Shown here: in pieces, positions 11,428-21,383 of the stretch | Numbering within the stretch: position 1 is the stretch's first letter | Layout of the letters: the number at the start of each line of letters is the position of its first letter | Source: Spinellus fusiger | Lineage: Eukaryota > Mucoromycota > Mucoromycetes > Mucorales > Phycomycetaceae | Direction of reading: 5' to 3' | DNA: 64,000 nucleotides | NCBI GenBank assembly: GCA_025094145.1 | Contig: JALLLS010000038.1 | Coordinates: 124,001 to 188,000, forward strand | Position numbers and translations under genes: made by a program | Notes under the pieces: generated by a model | Told to the model about the DNA's origin: nothing | The model's input: only the letters and a program-made list of their open reading frames with translations | Database searches by the model: none

Positions 11428-12742
11428 ATATGCCTAAGCAGCTTGGTGTCTTAGTAGTGCAACCACTCCTAGTCTTTGTATGTGTCAATGGAGCATGCTT
11501 AAAGGCTGTCTTAACCTTTTTCTTAATCTGAGTCTTGGCTAATATCTTTGTTTTCTCTAAAGCTGTAAGAGACTTGTCTGTTCTGATTGGGGAGACTGTA
11601 TCCAGTGTTAGTGTTATTGAGGTTTCTGCCCTATCTATGGCATCAGCAAAGTGCTCCATGTTATCATCAGAGACATCTCCTTTCTCATCTTCTTTATTCC
11701 CTTCATGCTCTTTATCTTCTTCTAAGGCTTTCACCTCTCTCTTCCCTTTCAAGGCCTTTTTCTTCTTTTCCACTTCTTTTTCTTTATCTTTCTCTGTAAG
11801 GGGAGAGGTGGTGGTGGCAGGTGTGTTCTTAGTGAGCTCAATAGGCTCTGTGGTGGGTGCTGACTGCACAACCTTAGGATGCTTATGGCCCAAGTCATCT
11901 TTGTTTCTAGGACAATTGACTGCTACATGTCCTTCTTCTTGACACCCATAACATATCTGTTTAGGGCAAGTAGGGCACCATTCTCTTGAATGGCCCTCTT
12001 TGTAGCAGTAGGAGCAGTGCTCTAGCATATCCAGCCACATAACAAAAAACATACTTGAACCATTGTACCACTCTACTCTATGGCTCAATGGCTTAAAATT
12101 GACTGTTGGAGAGGCAGTACATGCCAGGAAAGCATACCCCCTTCCTAGATACCACTCTCCATGTTCCTCCACATGTAGTCCTACTTCCAGAACCTTCCCA
12201 TATGGTGTGAGGGATTCTAATAGTCTTGCATGCACACTCTCAGTATCATCAAAAGGAAGGTTTTTGAGGGAGAGCTTGGTAACTTTGCAGTCACCAGGGA
12301 TAGCTGGGTAGGCCTTGAAGACACTACCTTCAACTTCCAAGCCACTACCTTCACAGGCAGCAACACAGTGCTCCTCAGACTGAAGGATGACCTCCACAAT
12401 CATCCAAGATCCTTCTTTATGGGTAGCCATGGCCAAGCCTATACCAATAGGGAAGGCTTTACAGGCCTCCCTGTAAAATTGAGAGGATGTCACTTTGGTG
12501 TTGGTGACATCATAGAAGATACAAGGCCTCTTGCTGGAAGCCTGATGCCAGACTCAGGGTAATAAGGCTGGAGCCTTTGTAAGATTGTCTACTGGTGGTG
12601 TAAGAAGAACAGTCTTGTACTTGGCTGCTGCCAAGTAAGAATGAAAAGGTATTGCTTTACGCTGTTGTTTTGGTCCATGAGGTGTGTTGTGTGGGCTATG
12701 TGCACCACTTGGTGAGTCCAAATTTTTAGTGGGAAGAGCCAT
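11420..12742 (-). pseudogene. LINE ORF1 (gag-like, CCHC knuckles), one frame break
   Basis: The minus-strand ORF1 starts near 12742 (MALPTKNLDSPSG), and a frame change or stop lies between about 12554 and 12493. From 12493 it is open for 357 codons. Visible parts: an RRM-like region, two knuckles (CSYCYKEGHSREWC, CYGCQEEGHVAVNC), then a Lys/Glu-rich charged segment that may form a coiled coil, and a basic tail. It ends at 11420, overlapping the ORF2 start by 8 nt. Function in the family: RNA-binding particle protein. Confidence 0.8.
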
Positions 12743-12830
12743 GCCTGACTGCATATTAAAGTCTACTGAACAGGCCAATATTACCAAGCATCCTAAAACA
12801 GTAATAGATTATTCTTAATAACACAGTCAC

Positions 12831-13098
12831 CTGTCTATTTAGTATAAATAGACATGTCAAAATTGTTTTAATAAAAGTATCTTGTTCTTGAGTCTGATTA
12901 ATTCCCTTTTAAATTTAACAAACTTAAATGTCTGCAAATACTTATGAAAATCTTCAAACTCTAGCTATTATGGCTACAACCCCACTGAATCCTGTGAAAA
13001 AGAAGAGAAATACCTCTGAAATTCAGATCAGAAATCTGGCATATAAAATAAGAGAGATATTTCCCAATAACGAAATGGTTTATACTGTTCAGAAATGA
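12831..13098 (+). mobile_element. possible LTR end plus gag start of another retroelement
   Basis: A plus-strand sequence near 12830-12920 looks like an LTR 3' region (TATAAATA, then AATAAAAGTATCTTGTTCTTG). It is followed by a 56-codon ORF at 12928-13098 (MSANTYENLQTLAIM...), which could be the N-terminus of a gag protein that ends early. No second LTR or duplication found. This is resemblance only; the stretch could equally be unrelated AT-rich DNA. Confidence 0.3.
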
Positions 13099-13337
13099 CC
13101 AGAAACAAGAGGTGTGTTTGGTAATAAAAAAGTTGTATTTCTCAAAGTTCTATACTACAACAATTACAACTACTTATATACTTTTCATACTATGTTATAT
13201 TAATATAATTTATACAATAGCAATGTCTCTTGGAATGTGCAGGTCAAATTCCTCAACATTCTCAACAATACTATATGAATAAATGAGATTTGTGAAAAAC
13301 TCAATGTGAATTATAATATTATCGAAAATGGGATAAT

Positions 13338-13918
13338 TGTGATTATTCAGACAAGTAGAGAATAACAAGACTGAACAAAGATAATTTTTATTAAGTAAAG
13401 AGTGGTTCATTATTTATACTTTTTTGTGGGTGCTTGTCCTTCAGTGGCATTCTACCTTTTGGTAGTTAATGATTAGTCCGTGGCATAGCTTATTGATAGA
13501 TGCAACTGTATGGTTGGTGTAGATGATCTATCCTATGGTAGTTTACATAGGTGTAGCCTTATGGTTGGTGTAAGTGTTCCACCTAATGGTAGACTACATG
13601 CTGGAGCTTTATGGTTGGCTCATTGAATAAGCACACCATTATAGAGCCATCTATTATGTCTTCACTTTTAATTGCCTTTGATAGGTCTTATTTAGTCCAC
13701 TAAGGATTTATAGATGAAGGCAGCTCATTAAGTGTTTGATAGTACACTGAGCTTTAGAAGGTGATTTGTAGTTACGACCAATCAGTGAGATGATACAGAG
13801 ATGTACTATGGTACTTGTGTGCACTCAAGCTTTCATAGAGTATTCTGATATGTCACAGCACACTACTCATTTTTGACCAATTCATAGAGAATCTTTGGAT
13901 TGAAGTTGGAACATGACA
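13338..13918 (-). mobile_element. 3' LTR of a Ty3/gypsy element (minus strand)
   Basis: A 581-bp LTR in reverse orientation, matching the solo LTR at 2666-3193 along its length. Its 3' end is TGTGATTATTCAG on plus (AATCACA on minus). It is about 53 bp longer than the solo copy because a short internal module (around 13500-13620, ATGGTTGGTGTA repeats) is duplicated. On its upstream side (higher coordinates) it joins integrase sequence directly, with no C-terminal integrase region in between, so a deletion or an unusually short integrase tail is implied. Confidence 0.8.
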
Positions 13919-14590
13919 AATGGCTCTGTTGACATATTTTCATAAAATTTGTTTGAGTATTCCATTGAGCCTTTCACATTTGCCATTTGTATAGGGATGG
14001 AAAGCCAATGTAAGCTTGTGGTGCAGCTGTAGTTTCTTAGTTTAGTAGGCCAGGATCTTGGATATAAATTTTGGGCCTCTGTCTGTAAGGATTTTTACAG
14101 GGCATCCAAAATGCATTACTATTTCTTCATATAAGAATGTTGCAATGGCTTCTCCTGTGGCTGTGAGTACTGCTATAGCAATGGTCCAATTGGTTGTATA
14201 GTCAACTGCAACTAGGATCCATTTGTTGCCATTGGCCGTTGAGAGTAGTTCTCCAATAAAGTCCAGATGCCATCTTGAGAATGGTGACGGGATGTTCCAC
14301 TGGGTCATTGGTGTGTGGTGTATGTTTTTCTCAGCCCTAGCAGGTAGCTGGCATTGTGGGCATTTACTCAGCCATTCTGCAATCTGTTTTCTCATGTTTG
14401 ACCACTAACATTGCTTGCACAGTAAGTCGTGTATTGTGAGTTTACCAGAGTGTCCAAAGACATTGTGGAAGTTGTTGACCAAGTTGGCTCTTGTTGCATA
14501 GGGTGCATACTGGATCTACCATTCTTTTTCTCCTATTGTTACTGTAATGATAGGCAAGAATGTCTATCTGTTAGCTTGGAATGCCTAGAG
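13919..14590 (-). pseudogene. Ty3/gypsy integrase remnant
   Basis: Minus-strand reading 14590 to 13919 gives an integrase. First comes the HHCC zinc-binding domain (H...FGHSGKLTIHDLL...CPQC, around 14480-14340). The catalytic core follows with WHLDFIGELL (first Asp) and FGCPVKILTDRGPKF (second Asp) in the open frame 14395-14042, then a stop, then HPYTNGKCERLNG with the catalytic Glu. So the DDE triad is recognisable but the frame is broken by stops. RT, RNase H and protease are absent. The element ends in the LTR at 13918-13338. Confidence 0.82.
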
Positions 14591-14833
14591 ACACTGTGAA
14601 GTTCAAAACAAAATAGCTAGCCATAGAGGACTTGCATTCCTTTGTAAATATTGTGTATAAATATTGTTCAAAAACCAAGCAAAAGAGATACTTGTGATAA
14701 TAAAAGATATATTTCTCAAAGGTACAAGCAGTGTACCTTCACCTCACTTAAATACATTTACTCCATATTAAATTACTATAATGTTTTCTAATGATAGGCT
14801 GAGTATTTCAGCCTATTCCCAACAATATCATAG

Positions 14834-16080
14834 TGTTCAAAATATAGAAACAAAAGGTGTGTTTGGTAATAAAAGAAGTATATTTCGCAAAGCTTTTGAT
14901 GTCTAAAGAATAGCTAGCTTTTATACCTTTTCTAATCATAACAGTCTATCTAAAAATACTAGAGCAATTTCTTCTGAAACATTAGCCAAGTCTTTCCATC
15001 ACCTCAGCATATTGAGTGTATGAGGCTTCCTAATTTTCAATAATAGGATAGACCTCTTCAATAAACAACCATCTTCCTTTGTAGTTTCTGAATCATATTG
15101 TAGAGGCTAAGCTCACTCTAAATATTGAAACCATCAGTATTCCCTTTTCTCTTTTGTATTTTCTGTTTTGTCACTATCTTCTTTCCCATCCCTGTAACAC
15201 TGTAGGTTACATACCCTTTTTGGTCTTCTGTCAGTATTGTTGGTGAACACTCTTTGGTCCCCGTTGTCACTCTTTCTGAATTAGCAGAAAGACTACTCTG
15301 TTAAGTACATCCCCCAATTCCCTCTTTTATGTGTGGTCTTTGTGTTGGTAGTCACTCTCTCTCAAGTTCTACACGCCTTTTAGATCAACCACTGCCTTTA
15401 ATTATAACGCTAAGCTAATTAGAAAAATACAAAAAAATATTCAAAAATTATATAAGCCAAAAACAAGTACTATTGGTAGAAAATTGTTCGAGTTCAAATA
15501 CCAAATATCTATTCAAATAAATATATTCTTTGAATTTAACAGACAGGTTCACCGTACAAGCCCATGCTGAATTGACAGGGTCCACCCTCAGCATTGCATC
15601 ACAACTAGGGGCTGTGTAGATTGAGATCGCCTTGTTGGGGGAATCTTCCAAGGAGGGAGATTGAGGAAGAGATGTCATTATTGTTTGTTGTTTTGTTGTG
15701 CTTGTTGTGTTGTTGTGAGTTCGTGTGTTGTGCATGTCTGGAGTTGTTTTGGGAAGAGCCATGTAAGCGAACTTGTTAAGTGACTTAAGCAATCTTATTT
15801 GCATTGCACACTGTACAGTAGGGAGACAAGAAAACTGGCAATTTTTAAAAATATGATAGATTTTATATTATTGAAAATTAGGAAACCTCTTACACTCAAC
15901 ATGCTGAGGTGATAGAAAGACTTGGTAATGTTTCAGAAGAGATTTCTCTATTATTTTCTAGATAGACTATCATGAAAAGCATAAAAAGTATAAAAGCTAA
16001 CTATTTATTAGATATCAAAAGCTTTGCGAAATATACTTCTTATATTACCAAACACACCTTTTGTTTCTATATTTTGAACA
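14834..16080. repeat. inverted repeat (arms about 212 bp) around a gag-like remnant
   Basis: Left arm 14834-15045 (TGTTCAAAATATAG...) is the reverse complement of right arm 15867-16080 (...ATTTTGAACA). The 820-bp centre contains a minus ORF (15804-15448) with the in-frame segment MALPKTTPDMHN, reminiscent of a retroelement gag start. A diverged relative of the arm begins near 14663 and another near 13095, so the arms may be LTRs of one family left in opposite orientation, or the ends of a foldback element. No clear target duplication seen. Confidence 0.55.
15448..15804 (-). CDS. unrecognised ORF between inverted-repeat arms
   Basis: 118 codons, Thr/Asn/Gln-rich, with an internal methionine segment (MALPKTTPDM) resembling the start of the LINE ORF1 proteins in this window. 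No domain recognised. It lies just downstream of the right arm when read on the minus strand, the position expected for gag after an LTR. Probably a retroelement remnant rather than a host gene. Confidence 0.25.
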   Translation of the reverse strand: MQIRLLKSLNKFAYMALPKTTPDMHNTRTHNNTTSTTKQQTIMTSLPQSPSLEDSPNKAISIYTAPSCDAMLRVDPVNSAWACTVNLSVKFKEYIYLNRYLVFELEQFSTNSTCFWLI

Positions 16081-16090
16081 AGATCATTAA

Positions 16091-17440
16091 TACAGTATTT
16101 TTTCTTTTATCAATAGAAATACAACGTATTTTCTACTTTAATAAAGCCCGTGATATGTTAAAGAAAGGCTCTAGAATACGTACATGTAATTTATTTTACT
16201 TTTAAAAAACTATTACAAATGTAGCTTCAATAATGGATACTCCCACCCTTGTTCTTGATGACTTCTTGCATTTGTGCTGGCATTGTCTCAATCAAAGAAT
16301 TCCAGGTTTTTGACTCAAAATAATCCCAAGCTTCTTGTATTATGGTTTTGAGCTTGTCCATCTTGAAAGAACTGTTATATCTCTCCTGGACCCTATCTTT
16401 CATCTGTATCCAAAGGTTCTCAATAAGGTTCAGATAGGGTGATTGAGCAGGCCACTCCAAACTATCAATTTCTCTCTCTCTTTTCTAATCACTTGCTACA
16501 ATACTTTTGTGAGTGGGTGCTCCATCTTCCATCAATATCAAGTGGCACTCTAGACCCCAGAAACGTAGCAATGACTCTTCATAGACTTTCTTGACAAAAT
16601 CAACAGCCTTTCGTTCATTCTTCTCAAGCATCACTAGTTCCGACTTCTCATCGTGACGAATGGCTCCCCAGACCATAACTGAGGATCTTCCACTCTTGAA
16701 TGTGGGAGCAAGACAATCTTTTTTGTAAGCTTCTCCATCCTTACGCTAAACGTGAACCACTCGACTGTTTTTGCCAATTTCGAAACTACTTTCGTCAGTC
16801 TATATAACTTTTTTTTCCACATGTCAATGGTCCAGTGGAGATATTCTTTGGTAGACTTGAGTCTTCTTTCTTGATGTGTTTTATTCAGGAAAAGGTTTCT
16901 TTATTACTACTCGGCTAAATATACCCTCTTCGTGCAATACACGTCTAACAGTGGGTTTGCTGCATTCTTCGGGTATTACTCCAACTATCTCACTTAAAGT
17001 CATTCGTTCATTCTTTCTAATAACGTTCAAAAGGTGTCTTATTCCTCTTTCATTGAATATTTTGGGTCTTCCTGAACCTTCTTGGCGTTTGGTAGTTCCT
17101 CTTGTCTTTTGTTGATTTAGAACATTGTAGATTGTTCGCAGCTTTACTCCAGTTCTTTCAGCTATTTCCTTTACTTTCATATTTGCTTGTCGAAAATTAA
17201 CAATGGTAAGTTTTTGATCGTCTGTTAGTTGCATTGTAAATTAAATATGGATATACTTTTATTAGGAAGAAAAGAAGAAATCTGCTACAAGTGTCTCTTA
17301 TGTAAGATGTGAAATCTATCGGATCTCTAAAAAAGAAAATGCCATTTTTTCCTGTTCCTCCACTTTACATGTCCAAAAATGAAAATGACTTCATCCGAAA
17401 TAAAATCGAAAAAGTCCTAAAACTAAGTAAAAACACTGTA
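16091..17440 (-). mobile_element. Tc1/mariner-type DNA transposon, inactive
   Basis: A 1.35-kb element bounded by TA dinucleotides and short terminal inverted repeats: left TACAGTATTTTTT at 16091, right AAAAACACTGTA ending 17440 (reverse complement TACAGTGTTTTT). Between them one minus-strand transposase reading frame (17234-16227) is intact in length but carries five internal stops. TA target sites are the hallmark of Tc1/mariner insertion. The left end lies 11 bp from the end of the inverted repeat at 16080. Confidence 0.85.
16227..17234 (-). pseudogene. Tc1-type DD34E transposase with five in-frame stops
   Basis: 336 codons read in one continuous frame without any frameshift. N-terminal paired-type helix-turn-helix DNA-binding domain (VKEIAERTGVKLRTIYNVL and the GSGRPK linker). 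Catalytic residues: first Asp in TDESSFEIG, second in LILMEDGAPTHKS, and Glu in QSPYLNLIENLW, 34 positions after the second Asp (DD34E, Tc1 class). Internal stops fall after PFPE, in DH*HV, in VI*TDE, after VVHV and after ASD. Several match positions where the family has Trp or Gln, so single transitions would explain them. Confidence 0.88.
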
Positions 17441-17778
17441 TACAGGGTGGCTCATTAAAATTCCGAAGACAGGTTCTTGGGTAGGACTTGTTTCTGATTG
17501 CAGTTGTATTGAGATGTATTGAGATGTATTGAGATGTATTAAGATGTATTAAGATGTATTAAGATGTATTAAGATGTGTCTATTTGAGAGAATGTGACTG
17601 TCCTCCTAAACACAGTCATCATCAGAAGCATCGTCTTTTTTCTTGTGGATGTTGCTGCTGCTGTTAGGGATGGATCCGTGACTGTCCTCCACATCCTCCT
17701 CACACAGGGCACCATAACTAGCAGGTGTTAGTCAGTCCAGGTCACGTCACGTCAACCCCATCCTAACCAACCAGAAGC
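17441..17778. repeat. spacer with decamer repeat
   Basis: No gene. The 17441-17475 sequence (TACAGGGTGGCTCATTAAAA) resembles a terminal repeat of another Tc1-like family. 17507-17576 is a tandem decamer (GAGATGTATT/AAGATGTATT, about 7 copies). The rest, up to 17778, is probably the 3' flank or UTR of the phosducin-like gene. Confidence 0.55.
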
Positions 17779-18524
17779 CTACCTCAGAAGTGTATCCTCC
17801 ACTGCTTCTGCACTCCACCTTGGCCCCACGAGGTCAATGAGTCGCACAAGATTTGCTATCAAAATGCCGCCCTTGTAGACAAGCACAGCAGGCGATCCCA
17901 CGATATCAAAGTCAAGATCGTCCGCAGCCACACGAATGAATTTGGCACGAGCGTACATTCGAGCCAAGTCACGGAGATAGTCATCAAGGGATCTACAGTG
18001 GGACAGAGACTATACCGCCGTCCGCCCAGGATAGAGCAAGAGAATGAGTATAGAAAGGGAGAGTATAAGGAGTGTAGGAAGAGAATTACATTGTCATAGA
18101 TATGCACAACAACAGGTACAGTGGGAGGCTGTTGGTCAATGATGTCTGAATAATGGTAAGCATCAATTGTATCAAAGGAGCCAAACAGCTGCCGAGTTGC
18201 AAGTGACTGCAACTCAAGAAGTCTCTTTTGGCGGTACAGCACAAGGTCATTATCAAGTATAGGTGTTGGTGTTGGTGTTGGTGTTAGTTCTGCTGCCTGT
18301 TCTGCTGCCTGTTCTGCTGCCTGTTCTGCTGCCTGTTCTGCTGCCACGTCCTGTAGATAGGTGGTGGTGGTGGGTGCCTTGGCCAAGACACGTGCATTGT
18401 AGTCATGACGCTTTGCTTGCTCCAGGACTATTTGTTGGTGTTGGTGGTGGGCGTGGTCAGCCATAACACCTTTGGGCCCGGTGTGTCGCTGTGTGTCCAT
18501 TTCATTGGGTGTGTTCATCGTCAC
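17779..18524 (-). CDS. phosducin-like protein (PhLP1-type, thioredoxin fold)
   Basis: Minus strand, two exons: 18524-18090 and 18009-17779 (221 aa); intron 80 nt. The N-terminus is low in structure, with an AAEQ repeat (about residues 60-80) and TP repeats. It is followed by YRQKRLLELQ and the FGSFDTID motif, then the thioredoxin-like domain (about 118-219): VPVVVHIYDN | SLSHCRSLDDYL, AKFIRVAADD and VLVYKGGILIANLVRL. The acceptor was chosen at GTATAG/TCT because it restores the family's Cys-x2-Leu-Asp segment in frame. Known role: co-chaperone of CCT in folding and assembling G-protein beta-gamma, cytosolic. Divergently placed from ARF6 with a 1.2-kb spacer. PhLP2/3 are less likely because the YKGGxLIxNxV motif fits class I. 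Confidence 0.85.
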
Positions 18525-18701
18525 TAGATATCCAAAGTGTACAGAAGAAAGAAGAAAGAAGGAGAAGAAAAAAAGAAAAAAGAATACCCAATGATAAATA
18601 CTAGGCTAAATACTAAGGATAAGGCGACTGTTTTCTCCCTTGAACTCATGGGAGGATCGATGGATACAAGTCACCACTAATAGAATGCTCGAGTGTGTTG
18701 G

Positions 18702-18770
18702 AATAAGCAAGTACGGCTGCTGATAATAAGCAAGTACGGCTGCTGATAATAAGCAAGTACGGCTGCTGAT
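18702..18770. repeat. 23-bp direct repeat, three copies
   Basis: Three perfect head-to-tail copies of AATAAGCAAGTACGGCTGCTGAT, followed by a partial fourth (AATAAGC). It lies in the divergent spacer 180 bp upstream of the phosducin-like start codon. No spacers, so not CRISPR. A transcription-factor array is possible but unproven. Confidence 0.85.
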
Positions 18771-19198
18771 AATAAGCTAATAAGTGACTACCACCACTAA
18801 TAATAAATATAACCACCCATATCAGGTCTATAGGCTATTGATCTATCAACTATCTCTCCTTTTCTCTTTTTCTTTTTCTTTTTTCATTGTTATCAGTATT
18901 CACCCACTACACAAGGGCAAAGGCACTGTTTTCTGCTAAACAACACCACTCTTACACTACCCTCTGTAGAAAAGAAAAGAGTAAAGTAGTAGTCCACAAT
19001 GAATCCACCACCACCACCACCACCACCACAAATAAATAAATAAACAAGGGGAAAAAGGAGGAAAGTAAAAGGTGAAAAGTGCTCTCTGTCCATGGCTCAC
19101 ACTTTCCTTTTATAGACATCCTTCTCTCCCTCTCTCTAAATAATAAGATAAAACGGGATGTTCTCCATGCTAAAAGACAACACCTCGCTTTGTTTTTT

Positions 19199-19615
19199 AA
19201 AATAATAAGAGATAATAAAAGATAATAAAAGATAATAAAAGATAATAAAAGATAATAAAAGATAAATAATAAATAATAAAAGATAATAATAAATAATAAA
19301 AGATAAATAATAAAAGATAAATAATAAAAGATAAATAATAAAAGATAAATAATAAAAGATAAATAATAAAAGATAAATAATAAAAGATAAATAATAAAAG
19401 ATAAATAATAAAAGATAAATAATAAAAGATAAATAATAAAAGATAAATAATAAAAGATAAATAATAAAAGATAAATAATAAAAGATAAATAATAAAAGAT
19501 AAATAATAAAAGATAAATAATAAAAGATAAATAATAAAAGATAAATAATAAAAGATAAATAATAAAAGATAAATAATAAAAGATAAATAATAAATAATAA
19601 ATAATAATAATAATA
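19199..19615. repeat. AT-rich minisatellite, 14-bp unit
   Basis: About 415 bp of nearly pure A/T/G tandem repeat. The core unit is GATAAATAATAAAA (14 bp, more than 20 copies), flanked by shorter GATAATAAAA units. It lies only about 110 bp upstream of the ARF6 start codon. Long Tyr/Leu/Phe-rich minus-strand frames over it are translations of the repeat and not genes. Confidence 0.9.
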
Positions 19616-19726
19616 ATTGCCTTTTTTTTTCTCCACCGCTTTTCCACCTACTTTCCACTCTCTTTTTAAAACCCCCCATTCCTTCGTTACTCAACTTCCT
19701 CTCATTTCCTTCTTTCTTTTATCATC

Positions 19727-20485
<759 letters not shown>

Positions 20486-21383
20486 GCTGTCCTTTGGTAC
20501 TGGGAGGGAGGTCTATGAAAAGAACTGCATGCCTTTCAAACTCCCGTATTTTCTAAACTTGCATGGCCTCCCTTTCGTATTGCTATAACTTCATGACTCT
20601 ATGAGATATAGACTTTAAACTCTCAATAATTAAAGAAAAGAGTGTTTTGTACAAAATAAAAGCCTTTATTATCAAAGTAAAAGAAGTCCACTGTGACCTG
20701 TTGCAGTCTGCTGCAGTCTACTCAAGTGTATATACTGCTGTGAAGAAGAGCCCTTTAGGCTTCAATCGCATCCAAACACAATCAATTGAGTCAATATCAG
20801 GGGCTTGGGAATGTCCCACTCAGCAGGACTCTTCTACTGTCTGTTCTCTGTCTTGTAACAAGTCCACACTTTCTATCATAATAATAAAGACAGCAGCCTT
20901 GGTGTTCTTATGGGTGGAGTGATTCTGTCATTCATAGGACGGACATCTATAGGCTGTGAATGCTCACTCTTCTTTTTATGCTCTCTCCAACTCAGGGAGA
21001 CTGAAAAAACGCCATTGGCTGTATGAATAGCACCTACTTGTTCATCAACACACACCAAAGCCCTTGTTCTCTTCTTGTTCTTTTATACAGTGGACAGAAG
21101 GTGAATATCTGCCATCAGCAGCAGGACCGTCTCTCTGAAATATCCTTGTGCCCATTCTATCCTCCAATCCTATGGCTCTATTCTATCTGATCGGGAAGTG
21201 GGGTAGATGTGTTGATGATGTGAGCCAACCACAGCCCACCGCTGCTATAAAACACATGCCAATGCAGCAGAAATGCAGGTAGAAATAGGCACAAAAATAG
21301 GCTTAGACATGAACAGTTGAGTTTATGAATTGAGTTTATGAATTGAGTTGAATGCAGACATTGAAATATAAGCACTGTTTCCT
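20486..21383. other. spacer between ARF6 and IKS1 genes
   Basis: About 0.9 kb without a recognisable gene. The first part is ARF6 3' UTR (AATAAT and AATAAA-type signals near 20625-20660). The rest is presumed promoter of the kinase. Short frames at 20647-20922 and on the minus strand have no recognisable content. Confidence 0.5.

Larger units (their letters stand above)
7500..12760 (-). mobile_element. near-full-length LINE (minus strand)
   Basis: Second long copy of the same non-LTR family, on the minus strand. ORF1 lies at about 12742-11420 and ORF2 at 11427 to about 7743. The 3' end carries an A tail (T-run at 7501-7511 on plus). ORF1 and ORF2 overlap by 8 nt. ORF2 keeps endonuclease motifs, RT motifs including YADD, and a CCHC tail, but is broken at about 9560, 9030, 8900 and 8380. 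It is better preserved than the plus copy, hence probably the younger insertion. Confidence 0.85.
18525..19726. promoter_or_regulatory. divergent spacer between phosducin-like and ARF6 genes
   Basis: Presumed shared upstream region of two divergent genes. It contains three direct copies of a 23-bp unit (AATAAGCAAGTACGGCTGCTGAT, 18702-18770), a CCA-rich run (19004-19029), a polypyrimidine/purine mix, and a 400-bp AT array (see separate entry). The pyrimidine-rich stretch with CT tracts just before the ARF6 ATG (19640-19720) resembles a fungal core promoter. No defined factor site can be named. Confidence 0.4.

Noticed and set aside
15489..15510. GTTCGAGTTCAAAT as a tRNA T-loop
   Set aside because: No matching A box or stems around it; it lies within retroelement debris.
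18702..18770. Direct repeats that could suggest a CRISPR-like array
   Set aside because: Units are head to tail with no unique spacers, in a eukaryotic gene spacer.
18952..19694. Three long minus-strand ORFs rich in Tyr, Leu, Phe and Ile
   Set aside because: They are translations of the 14-bp AT minisatellite in three frames; no real protein signal outside the repeat.
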